From CAVPDE01 sp963702565 (GTDB lineage Bacteria > Desulfobacterota > DSM-4660 > Desulfatiglandales > HGW-15), in NCBI GenBank assembly GCA_963702565.1, contig CAVPDE010000024.1, forward strand, positions 248,001-312,000: DNA of 64,000 nucleotides. The letters are read 5' to 3'. This document shows, piece after piece, positions 44,480 to 53,422 of this stretch (its first letter is position 1; each line of letters starts with the position of its first letter). The notes beneath the pieces were generated by a model. That model saw nothing but the letters and a program-made list of their open reading frames with translations. It did no database searches and was not told where the DNA came from. The translations under genes and the position numbers were made by a program.

Positions 44480-45553
44480 TCACTTTCCTCCACCATCTCC
44501 TTTGCCGCCCAGAAGGGCTTCAGGATGTCTTTCAAGATAATCGGCCAGGGTGCTAATGGACCGGGCTGCTTTTTCCACTTCGTGCAGGGTTTCGCTCAGA
44601 CGGTACATAAGGGCGGAATCGGCCCTGGTGGACGATTCAAGATCTTCCAGCACTTTCCCCGCCTCCTTGAGCGCTGCAGTTGCTATCTTGATCGTGTCGG
44701 CCAAACCGACCCGCACGTCATCCACACCTCGATCCACGTTCTTGATAAGCTTTCGACCGTCCCCGATGGCCTCATTCAGGTTTGGCCCCAAGGAGGCCAC
44801 CTGAGAGTCCGCGTTCTTGATGAGCTTACGGGTGTCTCGGAGGGTCTCAGAAACATCCGCGCTCAACGGCTTGACCTGGTCATTCACATTGCGCACCAGA
44901 GTTTGCACGTCTTTCAGTGCAATGTTGAGGTTCGCAACGCTTTCCTTGAGCTCAGGGGATTGAACAAGCTTCGCAATGCCGTCCATGGCCAAATTCACCT
45001 TATTGAAGATCTCATCAATAGGGAGGCTTTCGAGCTTCTTGGTCAGTTCCTGAAGGGGCGTGGGGATGGTTGGAATCTCCTGAACGGTTTTGTCAATTCC
45101 AGCGTAGACCATCGGTTTTTCAGGGTAGAACTCAAGCGCTATTTGAAGCTGGCCTGTCACAATGCTCTGCATTTCCAGCTGAGCGCGGAGCCCCCGAGCC
45201 ACGAGGGCTCTCATGTTTGCATAGCGATCCTTCAGGGTTACCTTCTCATCAGCCACTACATTGACGATTTCAATCTGACTTGGATCGAAATCCGTATAAA
45301 CGAGAACGGTAAAGGTCTTGGCTGCCTGATCAGCGCGCATGCGGATGCTGGTCACTGCGCCGATTTTGACTCCACGGAACGCCACCGGCGACCCCACATT
45401 GAGACCCTTGACTGTCCCTTCAAAGACCATCACATAGGGAACGCTCTCTTTGAACAACTTGCCGGAGCCCAGGACCCCGATCGCCACAACGATCAAAGCG
45501 ATCGCCCCCACGACAAAAAGCCCGATCATCGTTTTATTTACCGGTTTACTCAT
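44480..45553 (-). CDS. MCE-family lipid-transport protein (MlaD/PqiB-like)
   Basis: 357 residues. An N-terminal membrane anchor (IGLFVVGAIALIVVAIGVLG) and a single MCE domain with YVMVFEGTVKGLNVGSPVAFRGVKIG, then a long helical C-terminal part (about residues 165-345) rich in coiled coil, which could form the needle of an MCE complex. Only one base separates it from the lipoprotein gene. An octamer repeat array lies between it and the ATPase gene upstream. Confidence 0.9.
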   Translation of the reverse strand: MSKPVNKTMIGLFVVGAIALIVVAIGVLGSGKLFKESVPYVMVFEGTVKGLNVGSPVAFRGVKIGAVTSIRMRADQAAKTFTVLVYTDFDPSQIEIVNVVADEKVTLKDRYANMRALVARGLRAQLEMQSIVTGQLQIALEFYPEKPMVYAGIDKTVQEIPTIPTPLQELTKKLESLPIDEIFNKVNLAMDGIAKLVQSPELKESVANLNIALKDVQTLVRNVNDQVKPLSADVSETLRDTRKLIKNADSQVASLGPNLNEAIGDGRKLIKNVDRGVDDVRVGLADTIKIATAALKEAGKVLEDLESSTRADSALMYRLSETLHEVEKAARSISTLADYLERHPEALLGGKGDGGGK

Positions 45554-45626
45554 AACTGTCTCCGTCGCAGACTTTGATTCATCACAACAGCCCGGGATAT
45601 CGGCCAGCCCCCAGGTGGATACAAAC

Positions 45627-45804
45627 GGAGTACTGGAGTGATGGAGTAATAAACCAATGGAGTACTGGAGTATTGGAGTGTTGGAGTATTGGTAAGGAAC
45701 CTTTCAAATCATGCTCTTTCATTCCAACATTCCATTCTTCCATTATTCCTTTTCTTTTATCCATTACTCCAGTACTCCAATACTCCATTACTCCATTACT
45801 CCAG
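45627..45804. repeat. long inverted octamer array (family A) inside the MCE operon
   Basis: At least seven TGGAGTNN units (45627-45692) face at least five NNACTCCA units (45760-45804) across about 65 bases. The transcript of the MCE operon would carry a long hairpin between the ATPase and MCE genes. Confidence 0.8.
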
Positions 45805-45810
45805 ATTTTC

Positions 45811-46563
45811 TTACTCTTCTCCTCTCGTGAGAAACTTGTGAACCCTTGGATTCGGAGAGTCCTCACGAAGCTTCTTGGGATCGCCGCTCGCACTCATGGT
45901 TCTCTCGTCCACATCCAGGTAAACCGAATTGTTTCCAATGGCGAAAATGCTCGCCAGTTCGTGGGTCACCACCACAATGGTGGTCCCCAGGCTTTCCCGG
46001 AGTTCCAGGATCAGGTCATCCAGCAGGCGGGAGCTTATCGGATCCAGTCCCGCCGAAGGTTCATCGAAGAACAGGATGTCCGGGTCCATGGCCATCGCCC
46101 TTGCCAGCCCCGCCCTCTTCTTCATCCCTCCGCTGATCTCCGAAGGATAGAAATCCTCAAACCCCGCCAGTCCCACCAGAGCCAGTTTTAAAGAAACAAC
46201 CTCCCGGATCTGGCTCGGCTTGAGCTCCGTGTACTGCTCAAGCGGAAGAGCAATGTTCTCCGCCAAAGTCATGGAGCTCCACAAGGCCCCGCTCTGATAC
46301 AGTATCCCGAATCGCCTCTGAATCTTTTCCCTGGTCCCCGGGTCCCCACCCCAGAAATCCGTGTCCCCGTAAAACACCCGGCCCCGGGAAGGGGTCTTGA
46401 GACCCACAAGAATCTTGAGCAGCGTGCTCTTCCCGCACCCGCTCCCGCCCATGATGATGAACACGTCTCCCCGGTTCACGGTAAAATTGAGGTTTCGCAT
46501 GAGCACAAAATCGCCGTAGCCCATGTCCAGGTCTTTCACGACAATTGCCGCCTCTCCTGCCAT
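45811..46563 (-). CDS. MCE-system ABC ATPase (MlaF-like)
   Basis: 250 residues. Walker A GGSGCGKSTLLKIL, signature YPSEISGGMKKRAGLARAM (typical MlaF wording), Walker B DILFFDEPSAGLDP and H-loop VVTHELAS. Powers lipid movement by the MlaE-like permease whose stop codon overlaps its start (TGATG). The 3' end meets the octamer repeat array. Confidence 0.93.
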   Translation of the reverse strand: MAGEAAIVVKDLDMGYGDFVLMRNLNFTVNRGDVFIIMGGSGCGKSTLLKILVGLKTPSRGRVFYGDTDFWGGDPGTREKIQRRFGILYQSGALWSSMTLAENIALPLEQYTELKPSQIREVVSLKLALVGLAGFEDFYPSEISGGMKKRAGLARAMAMDPDILFFDEPSAGLDPISSRLLDDLILELRESLGTTIVVVTHELASIFAIGNNSVYLDVDERTMSASGDPKKLREDSPNPRVHKFLTRGEE

Positions 46564-47717
46564 CAGAGTCCGAGCACCTCACACATAAAGGTGATGATCG
46601 CCGTGGCCACAATGATCGAGACAATACTCGTCACCACCGCCGAAGTCGCCGCATAACCCACGTCCGAAGCGCTCCTGCCGCACTGCATGCCCCGAAGGCA
46701 TCCGGACAGAGCCACCAGCACACCGAACACGGCGCTGTGGAAAAGCCCGATCCACAATGTGGTCAGATTAAGGGTCTCCTGGGTCCGGTTCAAATACTCG
46801 ATGGGGTTGATGCCAAGCATCCCTACGCCCACGATCATTCCTCCCAGGATACCCATGAGATCCGCATAAAGGCAGAGCAAAGGCATCATGATGATCAGCG
46901 CGATCATCCTGGGAAGCACCAGAAAATCCACAGGACTAATACCCATGGTCTCGAGCGCGTCGATCTCCTCGTTCACCTGCATGGTCCCGATCTGAGCGGC
47001 AAAGGCCGCCCCGGTTCGTCCTGCCATGATGATCCCTGCCATGATCGCGCCCATGACACGCACCATGGCGATGGCCACAATGTCAGCCACGTAAACCTGG
47101 GCGCCGAATAGTTTGAGCTGGATGGCGCCCACAAAAGCCAGGATCAGGCCGACCAAGAGGGTGATGAGAGACACAATGGGAAGAGCCTGCCCTCCGCACT
47201 CCTGGAGCAGCAGCCATAGGTCTGAGCGGCGAAAGGCGGCTTTGCCTCTCAAAAGCCTTGCGAAAGCCAGGGACGCCTCCCCGAGGAAATCGAGGATCTC
47301 CAGCAATGAACGATAGAAGGCAACGGCTTCCCCCCCGACCATGGAGAGAAAGGCCTCTTTCTTTGCCTCCTTTCTCGCCCCTTTTCTTTCGGGAACTGCC
47401 GTGGCCAGGTCGATCAGCCTGCGGACCCCTTCAGGCAGCCCGTTTTTGTCGACCTCGATCTTTGCCTTGGCACACGCCTCGAAGATTTTAATGAGAAAGG
47501 TGAGAAGCCCGCTGTCCCATTGGCCCAGATCTTTCGTGTCAAAGGCGACGCGCCGGATACCTTTGGCAGAGTCAAAGGACTTCTCTGCATCCAATGCAGA
47601 GGGGAGCGATTCGGTGATCTTCCAATCGCCCGAGATCTTGACCATAAGCCTATCCGCCGCGGGCGTCGTGAGGCTCAGACCGGCGGTGCTGGGGTTTCTC
47701 TGTTCGGATGCATCCAT
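46563..47717 (-). CDS. MlaE-family permease with N-terminal STAS-like domain
   Basis: 384 residues. The first about 110 residues form a STAS-like domain (LMVKISGDWKITESLPSAL, IRRVAFDTKDLGQWDSGLLT); the rest is a MlaE permease with the conserved MAGRTGAAFAAQIGTMQVNE and EEIDALETMGISPVDFLVLP. In E. coli the STAS protein (MlaB) is separate; here it is fused. First gene of the MCE operon. Confidence 0.92.
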   Translation of the reverse strand: MDASEQRNPSTAGLSLTTPAADRLMVKISGDWKITESLPSALDAEKSFDSAKGIRRVAFDTKDLGQWDSGLLTFLIKIFEACAKAKIEVDKNGLPEGVRRLIDLATAVPERKGARKEAKKEAFLSMVGGEAVAFYRSLLEILDFLGEASLAFARLLRGKAAFRRSDLWLLLQECGGQALPIVSLITLLVGLILAFVGAIQLKLFGAQVYVADIVAIAMVRVMGAIMAGIIMAGRTGAAFAAQIGTMQVNEEIDALETMGISPVDFLVLPRMIALIIMMPLLCLYADLMGILGGMIVGVGMLGINPIEYLNRTQETLNLTTLWIGLFHSAVFGVLVALSGCLRGMQCGRSASDVGYAATSAVVTSIVSIIVATAIITFMCEVLGL

Positions 47718-47773
47718 GGTATGTATTCAGCGCGTTTCAATAAGGCCTTGAGAAATTCCGGCTCAAAGGGCTA

Positions 47774-47839
47774 AACAAAAAAGCGCACAGCCCAAAACGA
47801 TTCCTCTGGCAAAGGGGAATTGGTTCACGCCGTGCGCTC
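47774..47839 (-). terminator. rho-independent terminator after the selenoprotein gene
   Basis: Minus strand: AGCGCACGGC ... GCTGTGCGCTTTTTTG, with an inner hairpin ATTCCCC/GAGGAAT-like. The T run follows the second arm. Confidence 0.75.
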
Positions 47840-47860
47840 CTTTCGACTCTTAAATCAGCA

Positions 47861-48415
47861 CTAGAGCTTTTTGTGAAGCTCTTTGATCTCCTTCAAGAAG
47901 GCATCAAAGTCCTTGATGGGCCCCACGTGCGAGGCAAGGACTTTTCCTGCAGGGGTCGTGATGACCATGCTCGGGGTTGCCGCGCTCCCGAGAACCGTCC
48001 AGGCTTCGCCTTCTTCATCCGTGATCAGCGGGAATTTGACTCTGTGAACTTTTTTAAATGCTTCGAGCTGCTTGGGATTATTTCCTACTCCAATGGCCAT
48101 GAGCTTGATATCTTTCTTGAGTGTCGGGTCGTCCTGCATCGTACCGTAGAGCCTGTTAACTACAGGCGTGTTTTCTATACACACCGGTCAGAGAGCACTC
48201 ATAATCTCAATAATGACCATCTTACCCTGGATCTGAGACAGAGTGAATGGTTCCAGGTTCGGAAGACCCAGATAGCTCTGCACCTCCGCAGACGGCGGCT
48301 TCTCAAACTTGATTGGGGGCAAGTTTGGCGGAACGTTCACTTTGTCCGCCGCAACCGCTGCAACAGCCAGAAAGAACACCAGAGCAAGCGGTAAGAACAC
48401 TTTAGCCTTTGCCAT
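47861..48415 (-). CDS. thioredoxin-like (TlpA/redoxin) selenoprotein, exported
   Basis: 184 residues if the in-frame TGA at 48190-48188 is read as selenocysteine (U). Signal peptide KVFLPLALVFFLAVAAVAA; then FTLSQIQGKMVIIEIMSALU, followed by PVCIENTPVVNRLYG. In TlpA-like redoxins the same place holds C-P-x-C, so U-P-V-C is a selenocysteine version of the active site. The downstream half is an intact thioredoxin fold (LMAIGVGNNPKQLEAFKK, VKFPLITDEEGEAW, AATPSMVITTPAGKVLASH with the cis-Pro). A hairpin 22 bases after the TGA fits a bacterial SECIS. AAGGAGG precedes the ATG. Ordinary annotation would split it into two short genes or call it a pseudogene. Confidence 0.85.
48152..48166 (-). promoter_or_regulatory. 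candidate bacterial SECIS hairpin
   Basis: Minus strand CCTGT-AGTTA-ACAGG, a perfect 5-pair stem with a 5-base loop, beginning 22 bases after the TGA. The loop lies 27-31 bases from the TGA and has G at its second position, as in the published bacterial SECIS model (loop at 16-37 bases, G among the first two loop bases). A second possible stem GGTGTGT/ACACGCC lies just before it. Confidence 0.65.
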
Positions 48416-48469
48416 AGCAAACCTCCTTGATTAAAATCAAATGATCCAACCCCTGACCGGATTTCGGGG

Positions 48470-48500
48470 AATTATCCGGTAAAACCGCCCTTAAGTCAAC
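48470..48500 (-). promoter_or_regulatory. candidate sigma70 promoter of the selenoprotein gene
   Basis: Minus strand TTGACT, a 16-base spacer and GATAAT, about 60 bases upstream of the start codon. Positions are accurate to about two bases. Confidence 0.55.
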
Positions 48501-48664
48501 CCTTTCGAGAATCGTTTGTTTTTGAAAACAGATCCACTCCCTTCCAAGAACAAGCCCTTAATGCAATAGACGTCTGTCAGAAGGATTTAGGTTGCATTGG
48601 CAGGGCAGAACCTTTTTAAAAACACTTCTTTGCGCCCTCTGCGGCTCAGCGGCGAGGTCGAGCC

Positions 48665-49840
<1,176 letters not shown>

Positions 49841-49859
49841 GGTTCGCTCCTAGCCCTTC

Positions 49860-50603
49860 TCACTTCTTGAGTTGATTCGCCACGGCCTGGGTGGCTTTCT
49901 TGACTGCTTCAGGATTACCGAGGTAGTAGTTCCTGATCGGCGTCAGATCGTCCTTCAGCTCATAGACCAGCGGGATGCCGGTCGGGATGTTCAGACCCGG
50001 GATCACGTCGTCCGGGATGTTGTCAAGATACTTCACGAGCGCCCGCAGGCTGTTGCCATGGGCCGCAATGAGAACCCGCTTTCCCTTCTTAACTTCAGGT
50101 GCGATGGTTTTGTGCCAGTAAGGCAGAAACCTGGCCACCGTGTCTTTCAGGCACTCGGTGAGAGGGACTTCTTTAGGCTTCAGGTCCGCATAGCGGGGAT
50201 CTTTGCCAGGAAACATGGGATTGTCCGGGGTGAGCGCAGGCGGCGGCACATCATAGCTTCTTCGCCAAATCTGGACTTTTTCCATTCCGTGCTTCTCCGC
50301 CATTTCCGCCTTGTTCAATCCCTGAAGCGCTCCGTAGTGGCGCTCGTTGAGCCTCCAGCTGTTGATCACCGGGAGGTACATGAGATCCATCTCTTCAAGA
50401 GCCAGCCACAGGGTTTTGATGGCCCTTTTGAGAACCGAGGTGTAGGCCACGTCAAAGACGTATCCCTCCTTCTTGAGCGTTCGGCCTGCCTCAGCCGCTT
50501 CCTTCATTCCCTTCTCGCTGAGCCCCACATCCACCCAACCCGTGAAGCGGTTTTCCTTGTTCCAGGTGCTTTCCCCATGCCTGAGCAACACGATCTTTTT
50601 CAT
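49860..50603 (-). CDS. gpmA: 2,3-bisphosphoglycerate-dependent phosphoglycerate mutase
   Basis: 247 residues from the ATG at 50603 (an AAAGGA lies before it; a frame to 50648 has no site). The phospho-His is in LLRHGESTWN; GWVDVGLSEKG and RHYGALQGLNKAEMAEKHG are family motifs; the second catalytic His is in LIAAHGNSLRALVKYL. Same transcript as pgk. Confidence 0.95.
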   Translation of the reverse strand: MKKIVLLRHGESTWNKENRFTGWVDVGLSEKGMKEAAEAGRTLKKEGYVFDVAYTSVLKRAIKTLWLALEEMDLMYLPVINSWRLNERHYGALQGLNKAEMAEKHGMEKVQIWRRSYDVPPPALTPDNPMFPGKDPRYADLKPKEVPLTECLKDTVARFLPYWHKTIAPEVKKGKRVLIAAHGNSLRALVKYLDNIPDDVIPGLNIPTGIPLVYELKDDLTPIRNYYLGNPEAVKKATQAVANQLKK

Positions 50604-50899
50604 TCCTTTAGTCCTCTCTGCGATGTGATGATTCAGAATGTTCCACAATATAAACTTCTTACCCTCCTAAAGCAACTCTCCACCGCAAATTGTTCCTTTT
50701 TCAGATACCTGATGCACTTGGTTGTGCAGTTGCTGGGGAGGAGGCCGTTCGATGGCGCGGATACAGCGCCTTCTCGAAGCAAAAAACAAACTCTATTATG
50801 AAGGGAGGAGCCTATTTCGGGAGAATCGGAGGACAGATGTTCGCGCTAGGAGACACTTTCGGAAATAGATATAACCTATTGACATACCTAAATTTCGGA

Positions 50900-50928
50900 T
50901 TGCTTTCCATCTTTCCCGCTCGTATAAT
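50900..50928 (+). promoter_or_regulatory. strong candidate promoter reading into the cassette array
   Basis: TTGCTT (50900-50905), 17-base spacer, perfect TATAAT (50923-50928). A second TTGACA lies upstream at about 50878. It reads toward cassette 1, so it could act as the array's common promoter. Confidence 0.6.
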
Positions 50929-50931
50929 GTC

Positions 50932-50967
50932 AAACATGGAAAACAAGTGGCCCTTTTTTCCATGTTT
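50932..50967 (+). promoter_or_regulatory. hairpin at the predicted transcript start
   Basis: AAACATGGAAAA (50932-50943) and TTTTCCATGTTT (50956-50967) form 12 perfect pairs. It lies at the 5' end of any transcript from the promoter at 50900-50928. It might stabilise the RNA or act as an early terminator. Confidence 0.5.
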
Positions 50968-51048
50968 TATGCCTTAATATTCGAATAGGTGGAATTCTTA
51001 GCATGCTATAAAGGTGATATCAAGGAAACTTTTCCAGCTATTACTAGT

Positions 51049-51055
51049 GTTAGAC
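51049..51055 (+). other. left boundary recombination core (GTTAGAC)
   Basis: GTTRRRY-type core where cassette 1 begins; its complement GTCTAAC opens attC1. No full attC partner arm was recognised to its left, so this may be the remnant of an attI or a truncated attC. Confidence 0.6.
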
Positions 51056-51073
51056 CGGGAGAGCATTTTTTCA

Positions 51074-51541
51074 GTGAACAAGATCTCTTCGCGATTTACG
51101 GTATTCCACAAATTGGTCTTTCCCGTGTTCTGGTTTGGCTTTCTAGCTGTTTTCGTCGCTATTGGCATCTTCGGCGGAGCCCTTGAGATGCCCCTTTTGT
51201 TTCTATTCTTTCCGCTCTTGATGGCCCTCATCGGCTTTATTCTAATGAAGAAGTTAGTCTGGGATCTTGCTGACGAGGTCTACGACGATGGAGAGTTCCT
51301 TCTTGTCCGGAAACGAAGTGAGGAAGATAGGATCGCGCTCTCGAACATCATGAATGTCAACGCAACCACCTATATGAATCCATCTCGCATAACCTTAAAA
51401 CTGGTGACGCCCTGCAAGTTTGGAACTGAAATCTCGTTCTCCCCGATCACGGCGTTTACCCTCAATCCGTTTGCTAAGAATCAAGTTGCGGAGGATCTTA
51501 TTGTTCGCGTCTACCAAGCGAGATCAAGAAGTTTGGTCTAA
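51074..51541 (+). CDS. cassette 1: small membrane protein
   Basis: 155 residues from a GTG at 51074, downstream of the cassette boundary (51049) and after GGGAGAG. A GTG at 51014 lies before the boundary and would not travel with the cassette. Two membrane segments near the N-terminus (KLVFPVFWFGFLAVFVAIGI and LLFLFFPLLMALIGFILM) precede a soluble domain with a PH-like feel (EFLLVRKRSEEDRIALSNIM). Not recognised. Its TAA stop lies inside the first core of attC1. Confidence 0.6.
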   Translation: MNKISSRFTVFHKLVFPVFWFGFLAVFVAIGIFGGALEMPLLFLFFPLLMALIGFILMKKLVWDLADEVYDDGEFLLVRKRSEEDRIALSNIMNVNATTYMNPSRITLKLVTPCKFGTEISFSPITAFTLNPFAKNQVAEDLIVRVYQARSRSLV

Positions 51542-51592
51542 CCCCTCCCTTCAGCCGACGCGAAACCCGCACGGCTGATTTCGACGTTGTGC
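51536..51592 (+). other. attC1
   Basis: Cores GTCTAAC and GTTGTGC enclose a near-palindrome with TTCAGCCGACGC and GCGGCTGA-like arms (CACGGCTGATTTCGAC). Confidence 0.85.
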
Positions 51593-51605
51593 AGGAGAAG
51601 ATCAA

Positions 51606-52301
51606 ATGGGGCTTTGGGCAGAGGCGGAGTTTGGGGTCAAATTATTGCCGCAACGCGCATATTTGTTTGCCGGTCCAAGCGGCAGGGAAAAAGTTAATGC
51701 CATTGTTAATATTTTCGGGAAGGTACTCTTCCATCGGCACGACGTGTACGAACGATATGTCCTCAAGGGAGCTGGAGGGGATGCCAGTGTGATGTTCCAA
51801 CTCTATGGTGCTCCCATTATTTGCGATCTTGTTACTGTACTGAGGGATGGAAACGTGAAGGAGGCTGTCTTTTTTGGGTATGCTTATGGCATTGGAGAGG
51901 GGATGGGAGTTGGCCAATGTGTCCTGCCGACCCAGGTGCAAACATTGGATGGAGTAACCACAAGGCTTGGTGCAGGAACATACGTGGTCCCAAATGCGGA
52001 AATGACCGAGATGATATCGGGGGTATTGCAGCGGCATCTAATCCCCTTCCGGATCGGGAAGAGCGTAAGCGTCCCAGCGACCTTTTGGCATGGGGACGAG
52101 TCAAGAATCGACATGGATGCGATCGCATTAGAACTTGAGTATGCAGCTTTCTGTCATTGCGCACATTCCGTTGGTATCAAGGCCGGAGGGTTGTTTGTGA
52201 TCAGCGATACCAAAGAACATGGTCTTCTTGATAAAAGACCCCCTCGTGATCCGATTATGATCAAGGCATTCCGCGCCATTAAGGAGCACTTGGAGCAATA
52301 A
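51606..52301 (+). CDS. cassette 2: nucleoside-phosphorylase-like protein
   Basis: 231 residues. Resembles the PNP/uridine-phosphorylase superfamily: FFGYAYGIGEGMGVGQCVLP, LDGVTTRLG, then DMDAIALELEYAAFCHCAHS and GGLFVISDTKEHG, which parallel the D/E-M-E-x-A and VSD segments that bind the ribose and base. The N-terminal phosphate loop is less clear. GCAGGAGAAG precedes the ATG. Possible roles are nucleoside salvage or nucleoside/nucleotide signal breakdown. Confidence 0.7.
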   Translation: MGLWAEAEFGVKLLPQRAYLFAGPSGREKVNAIVNIFGKVLFHRHDVYERYVLKGAGGDASVMFQLYGAPIICDLVTVLRDGNVKEAVFFGYAYGIGEGMGVGQCVLPTQVQTLDGVTTRLGAGTYVVPNAEMTEMISGVLQRHLIPFRIGKSVSVPATFWHGDESRIDMDAIALELEYAAFCHCAHSVGIKAGGLFVISDTKEHGLLDKRPPRDPIMIKAFRAIKEHLEQ

Positions 52302-52305
52302 CAGG

Positions 52306-52368
52306 GTACAACCTTGCTGCTGCAAGGGACGCGCAAAAAGCCGCGCGCCCCTGAGCAGCCCGTTAGGC
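52306..52368 (+). other. attC2
   Basis: Cores GTACAAC and GTTAGGC; arms GGGACGCGC and GCGCGCCCC, with TTGCTGCTG/GAGCAGC outer arms. The first core differs by one base from the complement of the cassette start. Confidence 0.85.
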
Positions 52369-52380
52369 CTCACAGATCGT

Positions 52381-53307
52381 ATGCGTTGCTCATTTACTCA
52401 ACCGGAAACTAAGCTAAGCGCACTGGTTTTGCGTTTCGCACCGGTAACGCAGGCTTTTTGGCCTATTTTGGTGGCTATGTGCCTCGCAGGCTGCGTAGTC
52501 ATTCCTGTTCCGACAGAACCGACGATACTTGAAGGAAGACCGCTTGCCGATTACGACCTGGAATTTGTTGCTTCCGAGAACCTATCTCGACAGCGCATTC
52601 TGGAGCGTCTGGGACCGCCAACCATCTGGCTACATAATCAGCGCACGCTGGTTTACGGGCTGCGAAAAGCCGAGGAAACAGGCGCCATATGGTTTATCGG
52701 CGCCGGATTCGGCGCGGGAGCAGGTGGACTTGTTAAAGGTGAGACCAAGGAAGCCGTCTTCTTCGTTCTAGACAGCGGCGACACCATGACTCATTGGGGA
52801 CGCTCTTCGGTTGGCAAGGGTGAAACCTGGCTGAGTGCAGCATTAGAATGGGCTCAATCCACAGGATTGAAACTGCCGCAGCCAAGCAGCGGATTTGTCG
52901 AAGAGTGGCCTACTCCAGAACAGAGTTACGTATACTTTTACCGACCGAGAGATTACCAGTACTACCTGCCGTTGGCTCCACCGGCTAACAAGCTGATGTT
53001 TGGTATGGCAGATTTTGTGGACATCCGTTTGCTCAATGACCTGGTGGGCCAGCTCCGATGGCAAACCTACACTGTGGCGCGGGTACCACCTGGGGTCCAT
53101 AAACTCGTGGTGAATCCCGATACTGACTATGTAGCAAATCCGATGAACTACCGTGATGCTGCCATTCAATTAGACCTTGCCCCCGGAAGTGTGGCGTTCG
53201 TGGAAGTAGGCGTTGAAGCCGGGCTTGGAATAATCGAACCCAAGCTCTTTCAACGTAATCGTACCGAAGCGCTTGCTGTCATTCAGCAACTTCGAGAGTC
53301 TTGGTAG
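52381..53307 (+). CDS. cassette 3: lipoprotein with SmpA-like and DUF2846-like parts
   Basis: 308 residues. The hydrophobic N-terminal part ends in a lipobox (PILVAMCLAGC). Residues about 65-100 resemble SmpA/BamE/OmlA (LSRQRILERLGPPTIWLHNQ); residues about 175-290 resemble DUF2846 (YVYFYRPRDYQYYLP, LRWQTYTVARVPPGVHKLVV). The start lacks a good ribosome-binding site, so the exact N-terminus is uncertain. Probably an outer-membrane-associated lipoprotein. Confidence 0.65.
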   Translation: MRCSFTQPETKLSALVLRFAPVTQAFWPILVAMCLAGCVVIPVPTEPTILEGRPLADYDLEFVASENLSRQRILERLGPPTIWLHNQRTLVYGLRKAEETGAIWFIGAGFGAGAGGLVKGETKEAVFFVLDSGDTMTHWGRSSVGKGETWLSAALEWAQSTGLKLPQPSSGFVEEWPTPEQSYVYFYRPRDYQYYLPLAPPANKLMFGMADFVDIRLLNDLVGQLRWQTYTVARVPPGVHKLVVNPDTDYVANPMNYRDAAIQLDLAPGSVAFVEVGVEAGLGIIEPKLFQRNRTEALAVIQQLRESW

Positions 53308-53332
53308 TCGAACAGTTTTATCTTGACGCGCT

Positions 53333-53388
53333 GCCTAACCCTCACTTCAGCCGAAGCAAAATCCGCGCGGCTGATTTCGACGTTAGGC
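53333..53388 (+). other. attC3
   Basis: Cores GCCTAAC and GTTAGGC are exact complements. Inner arms TTCAGCCGA and GCGGCTGATTTCGAC; nearly the same sequence as attC1 and attC7. Confidence 0.92.
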
Positions 53389-53422
53389 GGCAATGCAGTT
53401 CCAAAGGTAAAAGGGATATCCG

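Larger units (their letters stand above)
50604..51048. other. non-coding region at the left edge of the cassette array
   Basis: About 445 bases between gpmA and the first cassette. It holds a consensus promoter and a 12-pair hairpin (separate entries). Frames in it (e.g. around 50690-50977) have no start context and are not protein-like. An integron integrase gene or a recognisable attI site was looked for and not found. Confidence 0.5.

Noticed and set aside
50690..50977. Possible extra cassette or gene before cassette 1
   Set aside because: No ribosome-binding site, not protein-like, and no attC pair of complementary cores around it.
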